Assembly: GCA_005884985.1 (NCBI GenBank)
Contig: VAYK01000082.1
Coordinates: forward strand, 1 to 6,411
From: Actinomycetota bacterium
GTDB lineage: Bacteria > Actinomycetota > Thermoleophilia > Solirubrobacterales > 70-9
Length of the DNA stretch: 6,411 bases
Reading direction: 5' to 3'
Of the stretch, positions 1 to 6,139 are shown piece by piece (the first letter of the stretch is position 1; every line of letters begins with the position of its first letter). Both the position numbers and the translations under genes were made by a program. The notes beneath the pieces were generated by a model. It did no database searches and had not been told where the DNA came from. It was given only the letters and a program-made list of their open reading frames with translations.

Positions 1-720
1 CACGTCCACGCTCGCGGCCTTGATCGCGCTCTTCACCTGATTGAGCTGGGCCGGGCTCAGCGTCTGCGCCGTGCCGCCCTGTGTCTGCTGGGCGATCTTT
101 TCGAGATCGGAGGCGATCTGCTCGATGTTGGCGTCGCCGTGAATGTGGATCGTGTTCTGTCCGTTCACATCCTCGTCACCCTCGTTCGAGAGGTTCGTCA
201 GCCAGGTCTTGGGATCAATCCCGAACTGCTTGAAGATCGATGAGGCGCTCTGGTTGCCGTGTGCGGCCTTGGCCCGCTTGACTGACTGCTCGTAGGCCGT
301 CTTGAACTGCTGAAAGACGGACGACCCGACCTCGTATGCCTGCCCCTGATACTCGACGTAGGCGTTGTCCTTGGTGGCGGTCAGGCCGCCGTCGAAGCTG
401 AAGCTCTGACCCTGACCGGAGAGGCTGATCTTGGCGGTCAAGTCGAGCTGGGGGAACGCCGCGGAGTTGCTTGCGTCGCTCTGGAACGGCCCGTCGATCG
501 CCGCGGTCAGGCTTCCAGATTGAGTGCCCTGGGCCGAGCCGTTGAGGCTGATGGCGAGGTTGCCGCTGGTGATCTTGGTGGGGTTGTTGAAGGTCTGGTC
601 GAGGACCTGGTTCGGGTCCTCGCTGCCACCGCCTCCGCCGCCACCGAAGCAACCCGCCAGCACGGCGGGAAGTACGACGATGAGCGCAAAAATTGCGGCG
701 CGGGCTCGGATGCGGGTCAA
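1..720 (-). CDS. secreted lipoprotein of unknown function (3' end outside window)
   Basis: Reading leftwards from a TTG at 720-718 gives 240 codons with no stop, leaving at the window edge. The N-terminus is a classic lipoprotein signal: a basic start (MTRIRARAA), a hydrophobic stretch (IFALIVVLPAV) and a lipobox LAGC with the lipidated cysteine at residue 24. A glycine-rich tether (FGGGGGGSED) follows. The mature part is polar, rich in Gln, Ser, Asn and Asp, with alternating beta-like segments (for example GNLAISLNGSAQG, YVEYQGQAYEV) and then a helical part. This looks like the LolA/LppX-LprG type of lipid-binding lipoprotein fold, but that is inference from overall character only. The TTG is the only sensible start: an in-frame TGA lies eight codons upstream, AAGGGGAG sits 6 nt before the TTG, and the next GTG is inside the signal peptide. 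The protein should be anchored on the outer face of the membrane. It is divergent from the cyclase gene. No function can be named. Confidence 0.85.
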   Translation of the reverse strand, partial: MTRIRARAAIFALIVVLPAVLAGCFGGGGGGGSEDPNQVLDQTFNNPTKITSGNLAISLNGSAQGTQSGSLTAAIDGPFQSDASNSAAFPQLDLTAKISLSGQGQSFSFDGGLTATKDNAYVEYQGQAYEVGSSVFQQFKTAYEQSVKRAKAAHGNQSASSIFKQFGIDPKTWLTNLSNEGDEDVNGQNTIHIHGDANIEQIASDLEKIAQQTQGGTAQTLSPAQLNQVKSAIKAASVDV

Positions 721-726
721 GTCAAG

Positions 727-734
727 CTCCCCTT
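727..734 (-). promoter_or_regulatory. ribosome binding site of the lipoprotein gene
   Basis: On the minus strand AAGGGGAG lies 6 nt upstream of the TTG at 720. It is a strong Shine-Dalgarno match and decides the unusual TTG start. The three plus-strand GTG starts in this window lack such a site. Confidence 0.7.
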
Positions 735-897
735 CTTCTGGTCAACGTTATTCTGAGGCACTCGGTGCGACGCGCCAGGGTAGCGGACCCTCTTAAACGA
801 GTCCGGGTCGAGGAGATTCCGATCGAATAGTGGGGTGTCTCATGACGTTGTGCCTTTCGGGTGCAACGTTGTGAGAGGCCCCACCAAGCCTTGCAAC

Positions 898-911
898 GTG
901 ACGCACGTCAC
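898..911. promoter_or_regulatory. putative CRP/FNR-family operator, GTGA-N6-TCAC
   Basis: The sequence GTGACGCACGTCAC contains the perfect palindromic half-sites GTGA (898-901) and TCAC (908-911) separated by 6 nt; the symmetry extends one further base pair each side (C897/G912). GTGA-N6-TCAC is the known core of CRP, GlxR and related cAMP-receptor operators. The centre (904.5) lies about 43 bp upstream of the predicted leaderless start of the cyclase gene at 948, close to the -41.5 position of class II activators. A weaker copy, GTGA-N6-CCAC, lies at 871-884. No recognisable -35 box accompanies the -10, which would fit activator dependence. The motif is seen; its binding by a cAMP receptor is inference. 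Confidence 0.45.
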
Positions 912-934
912 GCAGCACGCCTGACGCCACCGCG

Positions 935-940
935 TATCGT
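935..940 (+). promoter_or_regulatory. -10-like element TATCGT for a leaderless cyclase transcript
   Basis: TATCGT fits the TANNNT -10 pattern and ends exactly 7 nt before the GTG at 948. The same spacing occurs before the GTG starts at 4585 and 6136. There is no Shine-Dalgarno sequence before 948, so transcription probably begins at or near the GTG. Confidence 0.45.
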
Positions 941-947
941 TCGTCAC

Positions 948-3900
948 GTGGGCGGAGGGGCTTGTCCCAGCTGCGGCACCGACAACCCGGAAAGGGCCCG
1001 GTTCTGCATGTCGTGCGGCGCGCCGCTGTCGCCCACCTGCCCCACGTGCGGCACCCAGAACCCGCCCGGGGCCAAGTTCTGCATCGAGTGCGGGACGGGG
1101 CTCGGGGCCGGCGGATCGGGCGTGGTGGCGCCTCCACCGGGCCCGACGGCCCAGCCACCCCCCGCCCCGGGGATGGCGGCGCAGGGAGCGCCTGCAGCCC
1201 AGGGCGGGGCGCTGTTCGGCGGCCAACTCCCGGGCGTCGCCGCGCCGGCTTGGGGCCCGCCTGTGGCGGGCGCTCTGCCGGAGGAGCGCCGCAAGGCAAC
1301 GGTGCTGTTCGCGGATCTGTTTGGCTACACGGCGGTCGCCGAGCGCATGGACCCCGAGGCCGTGAAGTCGATCATCGACCGGGCGCTGCGCCGGCTCGGA
1401 CAGGAGGTTGTCCGCTACGGCGGCTCCGTCGACAAGTACATCGGCGACAACGTGATGGCCGTGTTCGGTGCGCCGGTCGCCCACGAGGACGACCCCGAGC
1501 GCGCCGTTCGCGCCGGCCTTGCGATGCAGGCCGCGATGGAGGAGATCAACCAGGACATCGCCGCCGCGGCCGGGGGCAGCTTCTCGTTGCGGGTCGGGAT
1601 CAACTCCGGCGACGTGCTGGCCGGCCAGGTCGGCGACGGCTACACGGTGATGGGCGACGCGGTCAACGTCGCCTCGCGGCTGCAGGCGGCCGCGAGACCC
1701 GGAAGCGTCACCGTCGGCGGGATCACCCACCGCCTCACCCGCGGCGCGATCGAGTACGACGAGCTCGAGCCGCTGACCCTCAAGGGCAAGTCCGAGCCGG
1801 TCGCGGCATGGGAGGCCGTCCGCGTGCTGGTCCCCGGTCCGGCAACCCGGAATGCCCGCATCGGGGTGCCGCTGATCGGCCGCGAGGACGAGGCGGCGCT
1901 GCTCTTGTCGCTGTTCGAGCGGGTGGGCCGCGAGAGCCGCCCGCACCTTGTGACGGTCATCGGCCAGGCCGGGGTCGGCAAGTCGCGCCTGCTACGCGAG
2001 CTGGCGGCGCAGATTGGCGGGCGACCGGAGAAGCCGGCATTCCGGGTCGGGCATTGCCCCGCCTACGGCGCCGGGCTCGCCTACTGGGCGCTCGGCGAGA
2101 TCCTCCGCGGCCAGTTCGAGCTCGTCGACACCGACGATTCCGAGCTGGCGTGGGCCAAGCTCCTGCGCGGGGTCGAGTCGGTCGTCTCCGACGCCGAGAC
2201 CGACGAGCCGCCTGAGCGGATCGCCGCGACGATCGCTCGCCCGCTGGGCATCGAGCCCCCGGCCGAGCACGCGATGGCGACCGGCGTCCACGAGCTCGAC
2301 GACCCGCAGCAGATCCGCGACCGCCTGTTCTCCGCGGTGCGCTCGCTGGTCGAGGCGGTGAGCCGGCAACGCCCGGTGGTGATCGCGCTCGAGGACATCC
2401 ACTGGGCGGACGAGGGCATGCTCGATCTGATCGAGTACCTGGCGCGCTGGGTGCGCGGGCCCGCCCTGATCGTCTGCATGGCCCGCGACGAGCTGCTCGA
2501 CCGTCGCCCCGGCTGGGGCGGCGGGCGGCGCAACGCGACGACGATCGCGCTCGAGCCGCTGTCCCAGGACGAGACGCGTGAGCTCGTCGCCGCTTTGCTC
2601 CCCAACGGCAACGGCAACGGAATGAATGGCCCGGCAGAGCTGGTGCCCCAGGTCGCCGAGCGCTCCGCCGGCAACCCCCTGTTCGCCGAGGAGATGGTCA
2701 ACCGCATCCGCGAGGAGGGATCGCAGGACGTCCAGACGCTCCCCGAGACCGTCCATGCCGTGCTCGCGGCCCGCCTCGACTCGCTGTCTGCGCCCGAGCG
2801 GCGCGTCCTTCAGCACGCCTCGGTGGTCGGCCAGACCTTCTGGGAGGGCTCGCTCGCCGGGATCGAGCAAGAGGAGGGCATCGACCTCCAGGAAGCTCTG
2901 ACGGCGCTCCAAGAGAAGGACCTCGTGGTGCCGAGCGCGGGCAGCCGCCTCGCCGGTGAGCACGAGTACGCGTTCAAGCACGTGCTGATCCGCGATGTCG
3001 CCTACTCGACGCTGCCGAAGTCGCTGCGGGCCTGGAAGCACGCCCAGGTGGGTGGATTCATCGAGGAGCGCGCCGCCGACCGCTCGGAGGGCGTCGTCGC
3101 GATGGTCGCCGACCACTACGGCAGGGCCGCCGCGCTCGGCGCGGACGCCGAGATCGAGGCCTCGGAGCTCGAGCGCATCAACCACAAGGCCCTGTCGGCG
3201 CTGGAGGCCGCCGGCGACGCCGCCGCCTCGCTGTACTCCAACCAGGAGGCGCTCAGCCACTACGAGACGGCGCTGTCGTTGCGCCGTGAGCTCGACCCCG
3301 GCACGCGCGCCCGGATCGCCGAGAAGCTCGACGACGTCGCCCTGAGGCTGGGACGCGTCGACCAGGCCACTGACGTCTGGGAGCAGTGCCTGGATTTCCA
3401 TCGCCGCGAGGAGGATCTGGCCAGGGTCGGCGACCTGCATCGCAAGATCGGCGCCGGGCTCTGGCACAAGGGCGACCGAGAGGGCTCAATCGAGCACTAC
3501 CAGAAGGGGATCGATCTGCTCAAGGACGGCCCGCCGTGCCTCGAGCTGGTGCGGCTCTACGAGGAGGCCGCCTCGCTGTATATGCATACCGGCGACACGG
3601 ACGCGTGTTCGGCCGCATCGGCGACTCGGAGCGCGCTCGCGAGAACCTGGAGCGCTCGGTCGAGCTGGGGCGGGAGTCCGATCCGGCCGAGGCGGTCCGC
3701 GCCCTGCTCACTCTCGGCTATCACCTGGAGGTCTCAGAGGCCGACTACAAGGGCGCTGGCGCTGCCTACCAAGAGGCGCTCGAGCTCGCCGAACAGACGG
3801 GCGACCTTCCCTCCAAGGTCGAGCTCCACGCCGCGCTTGCCCAACTTGCCGCCTACGGCGGCGACTGGGAGAGCGTCGAGCGGGAGGCCGAGGCATCCGG

Positions 3901-3953
3901 CAGCCTCGCCGAGCGCGAGGGCCTCACCGGCAAGCTCTGCTTCCCGTACATGA
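948..3953 (+). CDS. double zinc ribbon class III nucleotide cyclase with STAND ATPase and TPR region (frameshifted after about 3597)
   Basis: Predicted to make cAMP from ATP under control of a large sensor/ATPase region, in the cytoplasm (no signal peptide or membrane segment). Residues from GTG 948: four CxxC knuckles at Cys6/9, 20/23, 31/34 and 45/48 form a double zinc ribbon; a Pro/Ala/Gly linker runs to about 110; the cyclase domain covers about 113-300, with metal-binding Asp123 (FADLFGYT) and Asp167 (KYIGD), base-selecting Lys163 and Thr233, and transition-state Asn240 and Arg244 (VNVASR). The Lys/Thr pair is the class IIIb pattern, shared with soluble adenylyl cyclase. An AAA_16-like ATPase follows: Walker A GQAGVGKS at 339-346, Walker B IALEDIHWAD with Glu482-Asp483, then GNPLF. 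From about 750 the protein is helical and TPR-like. Real homology stops at YMHTGD (codon ending 3596); the last ~119 residues to the TGA at 3953 are an out-of-frame Ser/Arg/Pro-rich tail. GTG 948 is chosen over GTG 861 because of the -10 spacing and the zinc ribbon position. Confidence 0.88.
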   Translation: MGGGACPSCGTDNPERARFCMSCGAPLSPTCPTCGTQNPPGAKFCIECGTGLGAGGSGVVAPPPGPTAQPPPAPGMAAQGAPAAQGGALFGGQLPGVAAPAWGPPVAGALPEERRKATVLFADLFGYTAVAERMDPEAVKSIIDRALRRLGQEVVRYGGSVDKYIGDNVMAVFGAPVAHEDDPERAVRAGLAMQAAMEEINQDIAAAAGGSFSLRVGINSGDVLAGQVGDGYTVMGDAVNVASRLQAAARPGSVTVGGITHRLTRGAIEYDELEPLTLKGKSEPVAAWEAVRVLVPGPATRNARIGVPLIGREDEAALLLSLFERVGRESRPHLVTVIGQAGVGKSRLLRELAAQIGGRPEKPAFRVGHCPAYGAGLAYWALGEILRGQFELVDTDDSELAWAKLLRGVESVVSDAETDEPPERIAATIARPLGIEPPAEHAMATGVHELDDPQQIRDRLFSAVRSLVEAVSRQRPVVIALEDIHWADEGMLDLIEYLARWVRGPALIVCMARDELLDRRPGWGGGRRNATTIALEPLSQDETRELVAALLPNGNGNGMNGPAELVPQVAERSAGNPLFAEEMVNRIREEGSQDVQTLPETVHAVLAARLDSLSAPERRVLQHASVVGQTFWEGSLAGIEQEEGIDLQEALTALQEKDLVVPSAGSRLAGEHEYAFKHVLIRDVAYSTLPKSLRAWKHAQVGGFIEERAADRSEGVVAMVADHYGRAAALGADAEIEASELERINHKALSALEAAGDAAASLYSNQEALSHYETALSLRRELDPGTRARIAEKLDDVALRLGRVDQATDVWEQCLDFHRREEDLARVGDLHRKIGAGLWHKGDREGSIEHYQKGIDLLKDGPPCLELVRLYEEAASLYMHTGDTDACSAASATRSALARTWSARSSWGGSPIRPRRSAPCSLSAITWRSQRPTTRALALPTKRRSSSPNRRATFPPRSSSTPRLPNLPPTAATGRASSGRPRHPAASPSARASPASSASRT
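2604..2620 (+). repeat. short AACGGC tandem repeat inside the cyclase gene
   Basis: Nearly three AACGGC units encode an NGNGNG run between the ATPase core and its lid region. It is probably a flexible loop. The repeat is a possible site of length change, always by whole codons. Confidence 0.5.
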
Positions 3954-4555
3954 TGCGCGGCATGCTTCGCTGGCGGGAGGGCAACTTCGACGAATCGGCG
4001 AAGGGCCTGCGGCGCGCAGCCGACCTCGCCGAGCAGGTCGGCCGCTCCGAGGTCGCCTTCCAGTCTCTGTTCTGGCTCGCGGCCTCGCTGCGCCAGCGCG
4101 GGGATCACGCCGACGCTGACACCGAGCTCGCCCGGGCTCTCGACCTCTGCGAGCGCGCGGGCCTGGTCGCCCAGTCGGTCGAGGCGATCTCGGCGCGCGC
4201 CGTCAACCTGGCGCTGGCCGGAAGGGCCGACGCGGCTGGCGAGGCCGCCGACGAAGCGGAGCGGCTCGCGGACCGCCTCCGCTACCCGGTCGGCAAGGCC
4301 GCAAGCCTCGAGGCCCGAGGGGCGGTGGCGGCTGATTCAGACGAGTCGAGCGCCGCACTGACGGAGGCCCGGGCCGCGTGGCAGGCGCTCGGCCGGCCGC
4401 TCGACGCCGCCCGCTGCGACTACCTGCGGGGGCGCCTGCTGCGCGACTCGAATCCCAAAGAGGCGCGCGAGGCGCTGGAGCGCGCCGCCGCGGAGGCGGA
4501 AGCCTACGGCGTCCACCATCTCGCGGAGCTCGCCCTCAAGCTGTTGCCTGCCTAG
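3599..4555 (+). pseudogene. detached C-terminal TPR region of the cyclase protein, -1 frame
   Basis: From GGA at 3599 the -1 frame (relative to the upstream cyclase) continues the same protein: GRVFGRIGDSERAREN begins mid-repeat, followed by alpha-helical TPR-like pairs for 318 codons to the TAG at 4553-4555. Conserved-looking blocks include YHLEVSEADYKGAGAAYQEA, MLRWREGNFDESAKGLRRAA and the end HHLAELALKLLPA. Codon use stays strongly GC-biased at third positions and there is no internal stop, so the break is recent or artificial. It starts halfway through a TPR helix and has no ribosome binding site or -10 of its own, so it is a fragment and not a separate gene. GTG at 3605 or 3386 could be called as a start by a gene finder, but residues before 3599 in this frame are nonsense. 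Role in the intact protein: TPR scaffold for protein contact or for closing on the ATPase. Confidence 0.75.
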
Positions 4556-4571
4556 CGCCGCGGGCACCTGA

Positions 4572-4577
4572 GAGAAT
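4572..4577 (+). promoter_or_regulatory. -10-like element GAGAAT before the first hydrolase-fold gene
   Basis: GAGAATCG precedes GTG 4585 with exactly 7 nt between hexamer and start. The block AGAATCGNGC is shared with the one before GTG 6136. The first base (G in place of T) weakens it, and there is no clear -35. Confidence 0.35.
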
Positions 4578-4584
4578 CGCGCCC

Positions 4585-5604
4585 GTGCCGCGGCTTGAGC
4601 GCGAAAACGGGGTCGAGATCCACTGGGAGGAGCGGGGCGAGGGCCCGCTCGTCGTGCTGGCCCCCTACTCCATCTTTCACCCGTCCGTCTACGACTCTGT
4701 CGCCACCGAGCTCGCTACCGATCACCGTGTCCTGCGCTATGACGACCGCGGCACGGGGGAGTCGAGCCGCCAAGGTCCGTACGACATGCATACCGGGGCC
4801 GCGGACCTCGTGGAGGTGATCGAGGCCGCCGGCGAGCCGGCGGTGATCGTCGGGCTGGGAGACGCGTCCAACCGCGCCGTTCGCGCCTGCGCAGAGCGTC
4901 CCGATCTGATCGAAGCGATGGTGGTCCCAGGCGGCATGCCCGCCGGACGGGGCGCGTTGGAGGGCTCCGAGGCGATGGCGTCCTCGGACACGGTCGTGAA
5001 CGCGTTCCTGAGCATGTACGAGACGGACTACCGCGGCGCTCTGCGCTCTCTGATCACCTCGGGGAACCCCCAGATGAGCGAGGAGGAGATCCGCGAGCGC
5101 GTCCGCCTGCAGGCGGACTACCAGCCTCAGGAGACGGCGGTGGCCCGACTTCGCGCCTGGGTCGACGACGATGCGCTGGAACCCGCACGCGCCTGCGGTG
5201 ACCGGCTGTGGCTGCTGTGCTCCGAGACCATGGGGGGCGGCTGGTTCCCGGCGGGCAGGGAAGCCGTGAGGCTATCGCGCAAGCTCTTCCCCGAGGCGCA
5301 CGTGGAGGAAGTCGAGGATGGCCTCATGAGCCGCCCCGACCTGACCGCGGCGGTGGTCAGGCGAATCAGGTCGAAGCCTCGCGGGAGCGTGGTCAGGGCC
5401 CGCTGGTCGTGCTGGCCCCCTACTGGTCCGGCCATCCCGGCGTCTACGAAGCCCTGCTCTCGGACCTCGCCCGTGATCACCGGGTGGTCACCTGGGACGC
5501 TCGGGGCACGGGGCAGTCCACTCCTGCCGGTCCCTACGACATGGAGACCGATTGCTCCGACCTCGCGGCGATCGTCGATCAGGCGGGCGGCGACGCGGTG
5601 GTGA
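4585..5604 (+). CDS. serine-less alpha/beta-hydrolase-fold protein, copy 1 (lost its own stop)
   Basis: Read from GTG 4585 this is a 339-residue frame whose family part ends near residue 261 (SRPDLTAAVVRRI); the rest is an out-of-frame read into copy 2, ending at the TGA at 5602-5604. Fold markers: strand LVVLAPY at 22-28, the DDRGTGESS turn at 53-61, and the nucleophile elbow region VIVGLGDASNRA at 87-98. An ungapped alignment by eye with the usual VGHSMGG elbow puts Gly92 where the serine should be, followed by Asp93; Ser95 matches Ala in copy 2. The late GH motif with the catalytic histidine is also absent (EDGLMSRPD). It is therefore probably non-catalytic, in the manner of NDR-type hydrolase folds, unless Asp93 serves as nucleophile. 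Cytoplasmic, no signal peptide. It starts 29 nt after the cyclase stop and may be cotranscribed with it or use its own leaderless promoter. Substrate unknown. Confidence 0.75.
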   Translation: MPRLERENGVEIHWEERGEGPLVVLAPYSIFHPSVYDSVATELATDHRVLRYDDRGTGESSRQGPYDMHTGAADLVEVIEAAGEPAVIVGLGDASNRAVRACAERPDLIEAMVVPGGMPAGRGALEGSEAMASSDTVVNAFLSMYETDYRGALRSLITSGNPQMSEEEIRERVRLQADYQPQETAVARLRAWVDDDALEPARACGDRLWLLCSETMGGGWFPAGREAVRLSRKLFPEAHVEEVEDGLMSRPDLTAAVVRRIRSKPRGSVVRARWSCWPPTGPAIPASTKPCSRTSPVITGWSPGTLGARGSPLLPVPTTWRPIAPTSRRSSIRRAATRW

Positions 5605-6139
5605 TCAGCACCGCCGACGGCGCCAACCGGGCCGTTCGCGTCGCCGCGAGCCGCAAGGACCTGGTCGCCGCCGTGGTCGCGTTGGGCACCGCCCCATTCG
5701 CGCGCATGCACTTCGAGGGCAGCGAGGGGATGATCGCCTCGGAGACCGTCGTCGGCGCCTTCATCAACATGCTCGAGCGCGACTACAGGGGCGCGCTTCG
5801 CGCCCTGCTCTCGGCGACCAACGCGCAGATGTCCGAGCCCGAGCTGCGCGAGCGGGTCGCCTTCCAGATCTCCTACTGCCCCCAGGAGCCCGCAGCCGCA
5901 CGGGTCCGCGCCTGGGCGGAGGACGACCCAACCGCCGCGGCACGGGAGACCGGGGAGCGCCTTTGGACGGACCTTGGCTGCCGCCCGCACACGAGCGCCG
6001 AAGGCTGGTCGAGACGCTGACCCCGAAGGCGCATGTCGAGGAGGGCGAGGAGGCAGGGGGCCCGATCTCGCGCCCCGACCTCTCCGCCGCCGCGATCCGC
6101 CGGATCACCGAACGGCTGCGCCTAGAATCGAGCGCGTGA
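5364..6139 (+). pseudogene. serine-less alpha/beta-hydrolase-fold protein, copy 2 (no start, internal frameshift)
   Basis: Similarity to copy 1 begins at NQVEASRERGQGP (5364, compare ENGVEIHWEERGEGP) and continues through LVVLAPYWSGHPGVYEAL, DARGTGQS and ISTADGANRA to GERLW at 5966, all in one frame. After that the match moves to the -1 frame: WLPPAHERRRLVETLTPKAH, then SRPDLSAAAIRRI, to the TGA at 6137-6139. Read straight, the first frame stops at 6018-6020. There is no ATG, GTG or TTG at the expected start, because the beginning is fused to the end of copy 1. At the elbow, Ala (5613-5615) replaces the nucleophile serine and is followed by Asp, as in copy 1, so D-x-[SA]-N-R-A is the shared motif. 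Between the two conserved Trp codons copy 2 has 8 nt where copy 1 has 30. As drawn, it cannot make an intact protein. Codon bias is undisturbed, so the damage is recent or an assembly error. Confidence 0.75.
6123..6128 (+). promoter_or_regulatory. -10-like element TAGAAT for the EVE-domain gene
   Basis: TAGAAT matches the TANNNT actinobacterial -10 pattern and ends 7 nt before GTG 6136. It lies inside the last codons of hydrolase copy 2. No Shine-Dalgarno sequence is present, so the EVE gene may be transcribed leaderless in addition to any read-through from upstream. Confidence 0.5.

Larger units (their letters stand above)
721..947. other. divergent intergenic region between lipoprotein and cyclase genes
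   Basis: These 227 nt separate the two divergent starts. The cyclase frame is open back to a TGA at 843-845, but the stretch 846-947 translates to low-complexity residues without family character, so I treat it as non-coding. It contains the lipoprotein ribosome binding site, a direct repeat ACGTTGTG at 845-852 and 866-873 (21 bp apart, two helical turns), TGCAACGT at 862-869 and again at 892-899, the GTGA-N6-TCAC palindrome at 898-911 and a -10-like TATCGT at 935-940. On the minus strand CAGAAT (755-750) could be a -10 for the lipoprotein gene, but I see no good -35 partner. I see no RNA gene or terminator. Confidence 0.6.

Noticed and set aside
861..947. Upstream GTG at 861 as the cyclase start (29 extra residues)
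   Set aside because: The extra residues have no family character and cover the CRP-like palindrome and direct repeats. There is no ribosome binding site before 861, whereas GTG 948 has a -10-like hexamer at leaderless spacing and puts the zinc ribbon at the N-terminus.
1992..3467. Long minus-strand open frame (491 codons) opposite the cyclase gene
   Set aside because: It is an antisense shadow of a GC-biased gene. Its translation has skewed low-complexity composition and no recognisable domain, while the plus strand encodes clear Walker motifs. The same applies to the minus-strand frame at 840-1946.
4867..4869. Ser95 of hydrolase copy 1 as the catalytic nucleophile
   Set aside because: It is three residues past the elbow position in an ungapped alignment and is Ala in copy 2, so it is not conserved.
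3590..5975. Programmed -1 ribosomal frameshifting joining the split frames
   Set aside because: The direction (-1) fits at all three breaks, but none has an X XXY YYZ slippery heptamer or an obvious following stem-loop or pseudoknot, and at least one junction clearly lacks coding sequence. Deletion or assembly error explains them better.
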